A stretch of 64,000 nucleotides of DNA. Source: Pseudomonas putida (GTDB lineage Bacteria; Pseudomonadota; Gammaproteobacteria; Pseudomonadales; Pseudomonadaceae). Positions 26,752-35,541 of the stretch are shown here, piece by piece. How positions within the stretch are numbered: the first letter of the stretch is position 1; every line of letters begins with the position of its first letter. Location: assembly GCF_016406145.1 (NCBI RefSeq), contig NZ_CP066306.1:3596001-3660000 (forward strand), in the 5' to 3' direction. The position numbers and the translations under genes are program-made. The notes under the pieces are model-generated. The model was not told where the DNA came from. It saw only the letters and a program-made list of their open reading frames with translations, and did no database searches.

Positions 26752-29007
26752 TCAGCGCGGGCCCTGCCCGGATTCATCGGGCGCCTCAGGGGGCTGGTAC
26801 TGCCTGGGTGTCAGAACAGAGGCAGTAGCATTTTCGCTCGAAAAGACAAGGAACGCCAGGTGGGTCTCATATCGATCGAGTACATCGTCGATGACCTGCC
26901 GTTTGGTCAGCCCCATCAGGTCATATCCACCAGACCCGGTCTGGGTATACACCTCCAACCGATAATAGACATCGATCTCTCGCGTCATACGGCCGCTGAA
27001 CATGGGCACTGGCGCCTCTACGATGGCCACGTGGTAATGGAAATCGCGGAACGTATCCATCGAGACCAGCAGCAACGGCTCCTCGAAACCATCGCTGTTG
27101 ACCACACTTTCCCGTGTGACGTCATACCCCTGATTGCGAAACTCGGCCGCGACTTCGTCCAGTGCTGGCCCGACAATACGGTTGAGGAACTGGGTGACTT
27201 GGCGCAGCGATGGGAATGCCCGCAAGTGCTCGAGCCGCTGCTTCCAGGAGCGCTCCGGGACATGCCCCCCGATAGCTGTCGTGGAAGGACGACGTATTAC
27301 CCTTCCCTCGCGTTCAGCGCGCTCCATGCGCAATACTTTGTAGAACGATGCCATCACCAGATAAGCAATGATCGTCACCGGTAGCGCGAAGATCAGCGTG
27401 GCGTACTCCATTGTCTTGACCCCTCCCGCAACTAGCATCGCCACGGTGAGCATGGCCGTGAGCAAGGCCCAGAAGATACGCAGCCAGCTTGGCCCGTCAT
27501 GGGAAGGGTCGGGAATCGAGGCCGAAAAATTCGACATCACCATTGCCCCGGAATTGGCGCTGGTGAGGTAGAACAAAAGACCTGACAGCGTCGCCAGGCC
27601 AATCAAGAACATTGGGGCCGGGAACATCTCCAGCAGTGCGTACCAACCCCGCTCGGGGCTGTCCATCGCAAGTTGGGCAAAAGCGGTATTGCCCTGCAGC
27701 ACCTCAAACAGTGCGGAATTGCCAAACAGTGAAACAATGATGAAATCGCACAGCACCGGCGCGGTCACTGCCGCCAGGACGAATTCGCGCAGCGTGCGCC
27801 CCCGCGAAATCCGCGCCAGGAACACGCCAACGAATGGCCCCCATGCCAGCCAGAAGGCCCAGAAGAACAACGTCCAGCCCGCCATCCATCCGGCACCATC
27901 GGGCGAGTAGGCGAAGGTTTGAAAGGTACGCGCGGGGAACGTGACAAGAAATTGCCCAATGTTCGACACTAGTGCGTTTAGCAGGAATGCCGTCTCCCCG
28001 GTCAGTAGAATGTAGAGCATCATGGCCACGGCGCTCCATAGGTTCAGCTCGGCGATCCAGCGGATACCACGGTCGACGCCGGACGTGGTAGCCGCAATGG
28101 TCAGTGCCACAGCCCCCACTACCAGTACGGTCTGCAAGGTAAGGCCCTGATCCAGACCAAAAATCAGCGAGAAACCCACGCTCAACAGTACCACGCCGAT
28201 GCCCATCGATGTGGCGACGCCAAACACGGTACCGACCAAAGCAATGATGCTGATGCCATCGCCCAACGGGCCGCGCACGCGTTTGCCAAACAGCGGATAG
28301 AGCGCAGCGCGAATCGACAGCGGCATGTCCCATCGATAGGCAAAGTAACCCATGGCCATGCCCAGCAAGGCATACATCGCCCAACCTGCGATGCCATAGT
28401 GAAACATGGTCCAGATCACTGCGTCCTGTATAGCCTCGGCAGTCCCGCCGGTGCCGCTGGGCGGGTGCAAATACTGCACGACCGGGCCGGTGACCGAATA
28501 GAAGAGCATGTCTATCCCGACCCCTGCGGCAAACAGCATGGCGACCCACGTCACCAGCTTGTACTGCGGCCGCGAGTGGTCGGGGCCAATACGCACGTCC
28601 CCCTCTTTGGAAAACGCCACCCATAGCACGAACCCGATCACCAGGGTCATCGTCAGTACGTAGTACCAGCCCAGGTTCGTCGCGATCCAGTCTGTGATCT
28701 GCTTCATTGCCACACGTGCAGCATCGGGCATGAGGATCGTGGTGATGGAAAACGACAGTATCACCACTGACGAAATCAACAAGACGCTCCAGTTGATATG
28801 AACCTCACGATGCTCGACGAGTTCGTCATGGCCTTTGCTCAGGTCGCTGCGCGATACGGGTGTATCGTCATCGTAGCTTGGACGCCTGGACAGGCGATCG
28901 GTACCGCCAAATTTACTACGCTCAGGCGCAGGAATCGACTTTACGCCTCCTGACGTGATCGGATCGACACCGTCGCGGTGCTGATCTGAAGGTGGTTCGA
29001 AGGGCAT
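26752..29007 (-). CDS. BCCT-family choline/betaine-type transporter, BetT-like
   Basis: A 751-residue secondary transporter. Twelve membrane segments begin at about residue 72, with the family's GIDMLFYSVTGPV and FHYGIAGWAMYALLGMAMGYF regions. A long C-terminal cytoplasmic domain (VNSDGFEEPLLLVS, VYYRLEVYTQTGSGGYDLMGLTKRQVIDDVLDRYE in pieces) is the osmosensory tail of BetT. The N-terminus is about 60 residues longer than usual, polar and rich in D, S and R. AGGAG precedes the ATG. It would import choline or a similar quaternary amine. It stands alone among pseudogenes. Confidence 0.9.
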   Translation of the reverse strand: MPFEPPSDQHRDGVDPITSGGVKSIPAPERSKFGGTDRLSRRPSYDDDTPVSRSDLSKGHDELVEHREVHINWSVLLISSVVILSFSITTILMPDAARVAMKQITDWIATNLGWYYVLTMTLVIGFVLWVAFSKEGDVRIGPDHSRPQYKLVTWVAMLFAAGVGIDMLFYSVTGPVVQYLHPPSGTGGTAEAIQDAVIWTMFHYGIAGWAMYALLGMAMGYFAYRWDMPLSIRAALYPLFGKRVRGPLGDGISIIALVGTVFGVATSMGIGVVLLSVGFSLIFGLDQGLTLQTVLVVGAVALTIAATTSGVDRGIRWIAELNLWSAVAMMLYILLTGETAFLLNALVSNIGQFLVTFPARTFQTFAYSPDGAGWMAGWTLFFWAFWLAWGPFVGVFLARISRGRTLREFVLAAVTAPVLCDFIIVSLFGNSALFEVLQGNTAFAQLAMDSPERGWYALLEMFPAPMFLIGLATLSGLLFYLTSANSGAMVMSNFSASIPDPSHDGPSWLRIFWALLTAMLTVAMLVAGGVKTMEYATLIFALPVTIIAYLVMASFYKVLRMERAEREGRVIRRPSTTAIGGHVPERSWKQRLEHLRAFPSLRQVTQFLNRIVGPALDEVAAEFRNQGYDVTRESVVNSDGFEEPLLLVSMDTFRDFHYHVAIVEAPVPMFSGRMTREIDVYYRLEVYTQTGSGGYDLMGLTKRQVIDDVLDRYETHLAFLVFSSENATASVLTPRQYQPPEAPDESGQGPR

Positions 29008-29224
29008 GGGTTTTCTCCTGTTGCGTACTTGACTTCAAGGTCCCCTGAGAGGGTTAGGATGTTCGGAGGCGTGAACTCTCTTTATTCTGATGGCACATTT
29101 GAATGCACTCTGGGCACAAGTGCCGATTGAAAACACTCATCAATTTTTTGGCCTGAGCCACCTTGCGTGGCTCCGGCGGGCATCGAACAGCCCTGCAGTT
29201 ACAATTGCAACGCTTCAACCCAAA

Positions 29225-30444
29225 TCAGCGACTTACCAGCTTCGGACATGTCGTACTTGCGGTAAATCGCCAAGATTCCGTCGGGCTTGATGCGGAATAT
29301 TGCGATGTTGGCGCTGACCTTTCCGTTACCGGGCCACGCTGGACTTGCCCGTCTTTCTGGTTGCCCACGATGAGCCATTGATTGCCGGGTGCCACACTGA
29401 TCGTGAGGGCTTCTACCCCATGCGTCGAAATATGTTGCAAGCGCTTCGGCTCACCCGTTTTTGCATCCAGTGCAAACACCGCTACGTCGTTTTCCCATGT
29501 TTGAACACGGCGGGTTTTCCGATCGTGTGAAGCTTATCGGAGCGGTTCGTGCCGTATAGATACTTGCCGTCTGGCCGCACCAGAATCACCCCGTCTTTGT
29601 TGATGCCCTCATCGTCTTCGGCTTGCCAGTGCGGGTTGAGGATACTGGTTTTGAACACGGGTTCGTTGGCCAACCGCCCTTCTTGGGTCAACCGATAGGT
29701 GTAGATACTGCTGCCTCGCTCCTTCGCCATGTACGCCAGGGGCGCACAAGGGTGGTAGACGACATGGCATGGACCAACCTTGGATGCAAAGGTATCGCCC
29801 CCCACTGGGGGAAACTTGCCGTGCACATAAGCATATGTGGAAAGCGTCCCCAAATTTTCCGGGTTGCTGGAGCTCGCATCATTGCCACGACCCGGTGATA
29901 TCACAAATCTGTTGTTTGGGTACGACCGTGACCTGACGGGTGAAAACCCCCGACTTAATCGGTTGATCCTGCTTGATCTGTACACCGAAACGACCATCTG
30001 ACCCCAGCGCATGAACGGTGAGAGTTGGCGCCAGATTGTAGGCCAGCAGGAATGTGTGCCATCGCGATCGAGCGTCAGATAGACTGGCCACTGTTCAAAC
30101 TTCTCTGGGTCGTCCAGGGGTTCCAAGTGACCTGAAGCATGATCGATGGTGAAAGCGCTAAGCCTGTGAAAGTCGCCAGGCTTGGCATCGTCGATGTTGC
30201 TGGACGCAACATAAAGGTGTCGATTGCCTTTTTCGGCAACTGCGAACTGTAAGAGTGCAGGCAATTGAATCACGCTATTCTGCGTGATTATGCCATCAAA
30301 CGCAAGGGAGTAACCGATTACGTTGCCCTCGGACCCCGCATAAATCTGAGTCACTGCCTGTGTATTTGCTGCCATGACCACCTGAGACGCCACGATGAAA
30401 ACCCCTGCCAGCAACACACTAGAACCTTGTAATTTGAAGATCAT
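29225..30444 (-). pseudogene. Secreted lactonase-family (YbhE-like) beta-propeller, several frameshifts
   Basis: The frame from 30444 starts with a good ribosome site and a signal peptide, then propeller blades (RHLYVASSNIDDAKPGDFHRL, VYLTLDRDGTH). At about 30085 it shifts: frame 29879-30091 gives FLLAYNLAPTLTVHALGSDG. It shifts back near 29885 for LSTYAYVHGKFPPVGGDTFA and VGPCHVVYHP, and again near 29485 for VFALDAKTGEP and LTISVAPGNQWLIVGNQKDG. At least three frameshifts break a protein of about 400 residues. Confidence 0.8.
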
Positions 30445-30689
30445 GAGCAGCTTCCTTGAATGATCGAACGCAACACGTAGCCGATAGAGTCATGTCGATT
30501 CACCGCTTCATGCCTTTGAGGCCCATTACTTCAATGGAGTGTCGGCGGATAGACCAAAATCAACCGATGCTGGTCGAAGTCCTGCCTACCCTGATAATCA
30601 CGCCTCACCGTGGCGCTGCGCCATTAAAGCACCAGGTCCTTGAACGTCCCGGTCTGTACCGAATAGGCGAGTTCTGATTCGCGTATCAA

Positions 30690-31241
30690 TTCTTTGCCAT
30701 TATGGTCTGCCGGGGACACATCGATGTCGCGCCCCTGGATATAACGGTTCATCAACGTCAGGCCAAGAAGCCCTAGGCTGGCAAAGTCAAAGTCGTGCTG
30801 ATGGGTACTACCGCACTGGATCCAGGCGTCGTTAACCGTGCCAGCCTGCACGTCAACGCCCATTGCCTGCGTGGTATAACCGATGGTGTGGCGATGCTCG
30901 TGATCAATACCGACCAACATCAGACCAGCACGCTGATCTAACCCTCTGCCGCAAACTGCTTCACATTGAAGGCTTCCAACCTGAATGCTAAGAAAGTCAA
31001 CCTCAACGGCCCCCCTTTGCGCCTAGGCGGTGATGACGGACTGCCTACTCTGGACGGCACCGCAACCGCTGCCGGCATGGTACAGTTCGAGCCAGCGACC
31101 ATCTCGTTCCCGAGCCTGGCGACAGCGGAGAACCAATCCTGTAACGAACATTGGCCGTCCTTCATGAACCCCACTGCGCGTAATAATGGAAAAGCTCAAG
31201 CTCGAGTGAGCAGGGATTTGGGGATCTGCAGCCCATCTTAG
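30690..31241 (+). pseudogene. GH79-like glycoside hydrolase C-terminal remnant
   Basis: Fragments in different plus frames read KVVLMGTTALDPGV, then SLHVNAHCLRGITDGVAMLVINTD, then a stop near 30940, then LKASNLNAKKVNLNGPPLRL and GTATAAGMVQFEPATISF. This order (LMGTTVLD, HVYAHCLRG, GVALLVINTD, then a beta-domain ending) recalls heparanase-like GH79 hydrolases. The catalytic domain is missing and the frames are broken. A 98-codon minus-strand frame over the same bases is taken to be its shadow. Confidence 0.5.
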
Positions 31242-31510
31242 ATCTGAGTCTCTCGGCAACCGCTGTCAAGAGTAAGACTTTGAGAATAGGGATTTGTCTC
31301 CCCCCTCAGCACAGTATTCATAAGCCGCCACAGCTCAGGCGCGGCGAAACCTGTCGCTCCCAAATGCCCTCCATCGAACAAACTCAAAAAAGCATTGTCA
31401 TGATCAATGGATCCGAAAATGGTTTTTCGGAACCCGGCTCGCTAGACAGGGGCCAAAGCAACAGCCCCCGCCAGCGATTTCAGGAGAAACGCAGCAGGAG
31501 GCTGTGTGCC
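31242..31510. other. Leader of the conjugative-element gene block
   Basis: About 270 bases before the first backbone gene. The plus frame is open from 31280 but has no ribosome site until 31511, so this is treated as leader and promoter DNA. No hairpin was noted. Confidence 0.4.
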
Positions 31511-32248
31511 ATGATCTCGATAAGAAGCTCGTACCACCCGATTGATGCCGCAATTCTGTGGTGTGGCCTTTCAGAGTATGAAGAAGAGATTCTGCAGGTG
31601 GAGTTTTCCCACCCTGGCAGCCTGCGAAAGCAATTCTCGCAGTGGCCGGGTCTACACGACCATCTCGAGTGCATCTACGACGCCATTCTCAGCGGCGAAT
31701 TGCCCGCCACCTACCTGGGGCAGCCGATCACTTCGGATAGCATTGTCCACCGAGTGTACTACTCCGTTCGGCGCGCCGATCTACTGCTCTGGTTCTTACG
31801 CAGCCAGCCCGATCAGAAGCCCGCCTTCCTGTTTACCCAAGACGTTGACCACTCAGGATGCGTCAGCCTGAATGCGCATTTAGCCAAGCAAGCCGAGCTC
31901 GACTATGCCCTGCATACAATTGAGCAACTGCAACAAACCTATACTGCCGCCACTGATGAGATGGCATCCCTGTCCGCGCTTAACGACAAACTGAAAGCGC
32001 GACTCGAGTCGCTTGGCATCCCGTCTGAGACTTCGGAAGCTATGCACGACACGCTGATCGGCGCCATGCTCGCGACCACGCTCGGGAAAAACCCAAACGG
32101 CAAGCAGCAGTCGATCTACTCCAGTCAAGCAGCACTGGTCCAAGCCATCCTGCTGCGTTTTCCAGGAGTGGATGGCCTGAGCAAAAGTACCATTGATCGG
32201 CGATTTGCCGACGCGCGCCGTCTTATAGCCCAGGTAAAACGGGGCTGA
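31511..32248 (+). CDS. Uncharacterised protein upstream of alpA in the conjugative element
   Basis: A 245-residue soluble protein. The start is placed at the ATG at 31511 because AGGAGG stands 9 bases upstream; the frame is open to 31280 but that stretch has no ribosome site. Sequence features are an acidic N-terminal half (CGLSEYEEEILQVEFSHPG), a predicted coiled coil around TAATDEMASLSALNDKLKAR, and a C-terminus LSKSTIDRRFADARRLIAQVKRG that could bind DNA. I do not recognise the family. A strong 15-bp stem follows it, separating it from alpA, so it is probably its own transcription unit. Confidence 0.75.
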   Translation: MISIRSSYHPIDAAILWCGLSEYEEEILQVEFSHPGSLRKQFSQWPGLHDHLECIYDAILSGELPATYLGQPITSDSIVHRVYYSVRRADLLLWFLRSQPDQKPAFLFTQDVDHSGCVSLNAHLAKQAELDYALHTIEQLQQTYTAATDEMASLSALNDKLKARLESLGIPSETSEAMHDTLIGAMLATTLGKNPNGKQQSIYSSQAALVQAILLRFPGVDGLSKSTIDRRFADARRLIAQVKRG

Positions 32249-32254
32249 CGCCGC

Positions 32255-32287
32255 ATTGTCAGGCAATGCTCGGCATTGCCTGACAAT
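32255..32287 (+). terminator. Perfect 15-bp palindromic stem between the unknown gene and alpA
   Basis: ATTGTCAGGCAATGC (32255-32269), a 3-base loop, then the exact reverse complement (32273-32287), followed by GTTTTTC. It can act as a terminator in the plus direction. The long perfect symmetry would also suit a protein-binding site next to alpA/parA. Confidence 0.75.
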
Positions 32288-32361
32288 GTTTTTCACCCTG
32301 TTCCGACCTTCACTGACTGTCACTTCCCACCACGCGCCACCCGGCGCTACGGAGTGACATC

Positions 32362-32577
32362 ATGCAATCGACCAACCCTGCCCCTCTGCCAGTCAACCGT
32401 CACATCATGCGCCGCGATGAAGTGGAGCAAAAAACCGGCTTCAAACGCTCGCACATCTACAACCTGATGAAGGCCGGCCAGTTCCCACAATGCCGGCGCA
32501 TCGGGACGCGCGCCGTCGGTTGGGACTCACTGGAAATCGAACAATGGGTCCAGGACCGGCTGTCCACGGGAGAGTGA
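32362..32577 (+). CDS. alpA: AlpA-family regulator
   Basis: A 71-residue MerR-like winged-helix protein of the AlpA/phage_AlpA family. The helix-turn-helix reads MRRDEVEQKTGFKRSHIYNLMKAGQFP and is followed by WDSLEIEQWVQDRL. AlpA proteins act as excisionase-like or transcription factors on integrative elements. GGAG lies 7 bases before the ATG. It begins the alpA-parA-parB unit as in ICEclc/PAGI-2-type elements, 2 bp before parA. Confidence 0.92.
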   Translation: MQSTNPAPLPVNRHIMRRDEVEQKTGFKRSHIYNLMKAGQFPQCRRIGTRAVGWDSLEIEQWVQDRLSTGE

Positions 32578-32579
32578 CC

Positions 32580-33470
32580 ATGGACGTCCTCTCACTTATT
32601 TCGACCAAGGGCGGCGCAGGCAAGACCACCGTCGCCGCCAACCTGGGCGGTGTGCTCGCCGATGCCGGCCTTCGCGTTCTACTGCTCGATCTGGACAGCC
32701 AACCAACGCTGTCCAGTTACTTCGCCTTGGGCGAGTCCCGGGAGGGCGGCAGCTACGAGCTCATTGCCCAACGGCTCACGGCGCATGAGCAGGTCATCTC
32801 CACCACCGTCATTCAGCACCTCGATTTGATCGTCTCCAACGACCGCGCCGGACATATCAGCACCCTGCTGCTTCACGCGGCCGATGGCCGACTACGACTG
32901 CGTAACCTGCTGCCTGCCTTCGAGGATCATTACGATGTGCTGATCATCGACACCCAGGGCGCACGCAGCGTGGTGGTGGAGATGGTCATCCTCGCCTCCG
33001 CTTGCGCTCTGTGCCCGGTCCCACCGGAAATGCTTGCCGCGCGCGAGCTGCGTCGCGGTACGCTTGGCCTGTTCGAAGAACTGGAGCCCTACCGCTACTT
33101 AGGCGTTGCCTTGCCGTCGGTGAAGCTGCTGCTCAACCAGGTAAACGCCAATCGCCGCGATACCCGCTTGATCATCCGGAGCCTGCAAGCCTCTTTTCAG
33201 GATGACCCGCATGTCAGCGTCTGTAGCATGGTGATTCCCGACCGCGTGGCTTATCCGAATGCCGCCTCGCTCGGCTTGCCTGTGCACCGGGTAGAACCAG
33301 TTCCACCGCCCGGCAGCCGCAGCCCTTGTGCCGCCGAGATCATGCGCGGCTTGGCCATTGAGCTGTTCCCACAATGGGCCGAGCAGCTCGGTACTCACGC
33401 CGCGCCTGTAGCTGGCCGCCCGGCCACTGCCGAGCGCCAGGCTGATCCATCGCGGCTGACCGGAGAATGA
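32580..33470 (+). CDS. parA: ParA-family partition ATPase of the element
   Basis: A 296-residue ATPase with deviant Walker A STKGGAGKTTVAANLGGVLA at the N-terminus, LLLDLDSQPTLSSYF, and a Walker B-like VLIIDTQGARS. It probably stabilises the excised circular element. The ATG at 32580 has GGGAG upstream; the open frame reaches back to 32490 inside alpA. It is followed after 3 bp by parB. Confidence 0.94.
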   Translation: MDVLSLISTKGGAGKTTVAANLGGVLADAGLRVLLLDLDSQPTLSSYFALGESREGGSYELIAQRLTAHEQVISTTVIQHLDLIVSNDRAGHISTLLLHAADGRLRLRNLLPAFEDHYDVLIIDTQGARSVVVEMVILASACALCPVPPEMLAARELRRGTLGLFEELEPYRYLGVALPSVKLLLNQVNANRRDTRLIIRSLQASFQDDPHVSVCSMVIPDRVAYPNAASLGLPVHRVEPVPPPGSRSPCAAEIMRGLAIELFPQWAEQLGTHAAPVAGRPATAERQADPSRLTGE

Positions 33471-33473
33471 GTG

Positions 33474-34973
33474 ATGAAGCCGCCAACCTCCGAAGACATC
33501 ACGCGCCAACTGCAGCAGTCGCACTTTCCGCAGAAACACGGACGCGACCTCACAGCAGTCCCCGTTGGCGATACACCGATGGTAGTCAGTCTCGAGCAAC
33601 TGCGGCCCTACGAGCTCAACCCGCGGGTGGTGCGCAACCCGCTGTATGAGGACATCAAGGCCTCGATCCGCGAGCGTGGCCTGGATCAGCCACCCTCCAT
33701 CACCCGCCGCCCCGATGAACCGCACTTCATCATCCGCAACGGCGGTAACACTCGCCTGAGCATCCTCGGCGAGCTGTGGCAGGAAACGCGCGAAGAGCGA
33801 TTCTTCCGTATCCATTGCCTGTTCCGCCCTTGGCAATCGGAAGCGCATGCCTTGCTCGGTCATCTGGCCGAGAGTGACCTGCACGGCCAGTTGACGTTTA
33901 TCGAGCGGGCGCTGGCCGTGGCGAAGCTCCAGGACATGTTTCAGCCCAGCGACGCCCACCTCACCCAGCGCGAACTCGCGACGCGCTTGAGTGAGGGTGG
34001 CTACCCCATCTCGCAGTCACACATCAGCCGCATGTTCGACGCACTCGAGCACCTGCTACCCGTCATCCCGCAGGTGTTGTACGCGGGCCTGGGCAAAAAC
34101 GCCATCGGGCGCCTTATCAGCTTGCGACGGCGGGCTGAGGCTATCTGGAACCGGTACTTCGGCAGCCCCGAGCAGTTCCCGCTGCTGTGGTTTGAAGTGC
34201 TGTCAGCGTTCGACGGTGAAAAGCCCGAGCTGGATTCCAGTGAGCTGCAGGACGAATTGATTGCCAAGATGGCAGCGAGCCTGGAACAGACACCTCGCCT
34301 GTTGGCTCTGGAGCTCCACCAGGGGCAACGTCCGCCGCTTTCAGCCCTGTCTGAGGATTCCCCTGCGGCCTCGCCAACACCTGTCCATGCGCCGGGAAGA
34401 AAGACCACGGCGCCCAAGCCAGAGCCTGCAGAGCCCCTCCAGCCACTGCAGGCACCACGCTTACCCGATATACGCCAAGCACTGCGTGAAGAACCGTTGC
34501 CTGAAAAGCACCAGGAAGAGCTCGAGGATACTCCGAGCCCGATCGGCTCAGCACCGTCATGCTCCGGGTCGCTGGACGATATCAGCGACTTGCGCGCGAG
34601 CTGCGCCGCCCTAGCCGCAGACCTTGCCGCTTACGCAGACGCCAGCGACATGGTCAGCCCGATCGTGGACGGCCTGGGCTTCACGCTTTCACCGGGGCAT
34701 GGCGAGCGACTCAGCTCGCGGCGCACCGGTATCCAGCTGCTGCTCTCGGCCCTGCTGCGCCTGCAGGACGACGTGGCTTGGAAGGAACGTCAGCAGTTGC
34801 CGGCAGCGCTGTTTGGTCAGCTGCTGATCGGCGTCTACGACCTGCCCTTCACCGACCGCCCAGCCCTGACGGTGGGCCTTGAACGGCTTCCTGATGACCA
34901 GCTGGAGCAGCTGTTCACGCTGATCCGCCACGCCCGGCAGTTGATCGAACTGACGCTGTCGTCCACTCGATAA
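33474..34973 (+). CDS. parB: ParB-family protein, integrative-element class (PFGI-1 type)
   Basis: A 499-residue protein. The N-terminal ParB nuclease-like/CTP-binding domain has SLEQLRPYELNPRVVRNPLYEDIKASIRERGLDQPP in pieces and the IIRNGGNTRLSIL box. A helix-turn-helix comes near residues 165-190 (SEGGYPISQSHISRMF), then a proline- and glutamate-rich linker and a C-terminal helical domain. Such long ParB forms are typical of PAGI-2/PFGI-1 elements. GGAG precedes the ATG at 33474; GTG at 33471 is an alternative start. Confidence 0.9.
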   Translation: MKPPTSEDITRQLQQSHFPQKHGRDLTAVPVGDTPMVVSLEQLRPYELNPRVVRNPLYEDIKASIRERGLDQPPSITRRPDEPHFIIRNGGNTRLSILGELWQETREERFFRIHCLFRPWQSEAHALLGHLAESDLHGQLTFIERALAVAKLQDMFQPSDAHLTQRELATRLSEGGYPISQSHISRMFDALEHLLPVIPQVLYAGLGKNAIGRLISLRRRAEAIWNRYFGSPEQFPLLWFEVLSAFDGEKPELDSSELQDELIAKMAASLEQTPRLLALELHQGQRPPLSALSEDSPAASPTPVHAPGRKTTAPKPEPAEPLQPLQAPRLPDIRQALREEPLPEKHQEELEDTPSPIGSAPSCSGSLDDISDLRASCAALAADLAAYADASDMVSPIVDGLGFTLSPGHGERLSSRRTGIQLLLSALLRLQDDVAWKERQQLPAALFGQLLIGVYDLPFTDRPALTVGLERLPDDQLEQLFTLIRHARQLIELTLSSTR

Positions 34974-34989
34974 CGTGAGGAGCCACCTC

Positions 34990-35541
34990 ATGAGCACCAC
35001 TTTCAATCTGTTGAACCATGCCATGTTGAACCAGGTGCTGCATGAGCTGCGCCATGGCAGGTTACAGCGCTGCAAAGCCTTGGGCCTGGCCGATGAAGAC
35101 ATTGAGGTGCTGCAGTCGCTGCCGCCGACCACCTTGTCTCACCTGGCGCACTCTTCGATCGCCTGGGTCGAAGTAAAGGTCGACATTACCGTGTTGCGCC
35201 GTCTGATCGTTCAGGCCGAACGGGACGAACAGAACGAGCGATTGATCAATCGTGCGCTCAAATTGGGCGCGAGCTCCACCATCATGTACCGCTGCTTTGG
35301 CCTGGACCATTCGGAGACCGCGTTGCGCCGCCGTGTGCTGAAGATCGAGACGCACCGCGGTCGACCGGTCCAACTCAGTGAAGCGCAGGAGCATGCCGTG
35401 TGGAATCGCTGGAGCCAGTTGCGCACGGAAGATCCGGACAACGATCCGCTGGACACCATGATGATGCTGGCCGAGGAGCAACACATCAGCCTGACCCTGG
35501 TCTGGCAACAGGTCGAACTGTACGGAGGCACACCATGCTGA
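34990..35541 (+). CDS. DUF2857-family conjugative-element protein
   Basis: A 183-residue helical soluble protein that fits the DUF2857 family found between parB and the STY4528-like gene in this element type (NHAMLNQVLHELRHGRLQRC at the N-terminus). The function is unknown. GAGGAG stands 7 bases before the ATG at 34990, and its stop overlaps the start of the next gene. Confidence 0.82.
   Translation: MSTTFNLLNHAMLNQVLHELRHGRLQRCKALGLADEDIEVLQSLPPTTLSHLAHSSIAWVEVKVDITVLRRLIVQAERDEQNERLINRALKLGASSTIMYRCFGLDHSETALRRRVLKIETHRGRPVQLSEAQEHAVWNRWSQLRTEDPDNDPLDTMMMLAEEQHISLTLVWQQVELYGGTPC

Noticed and set aside
30624..30920. 98-codon minus-strand frame as a real protein
   Set aside because: The plus strand carries ordered GH79-like fragments over the same bases, which explain the region better.
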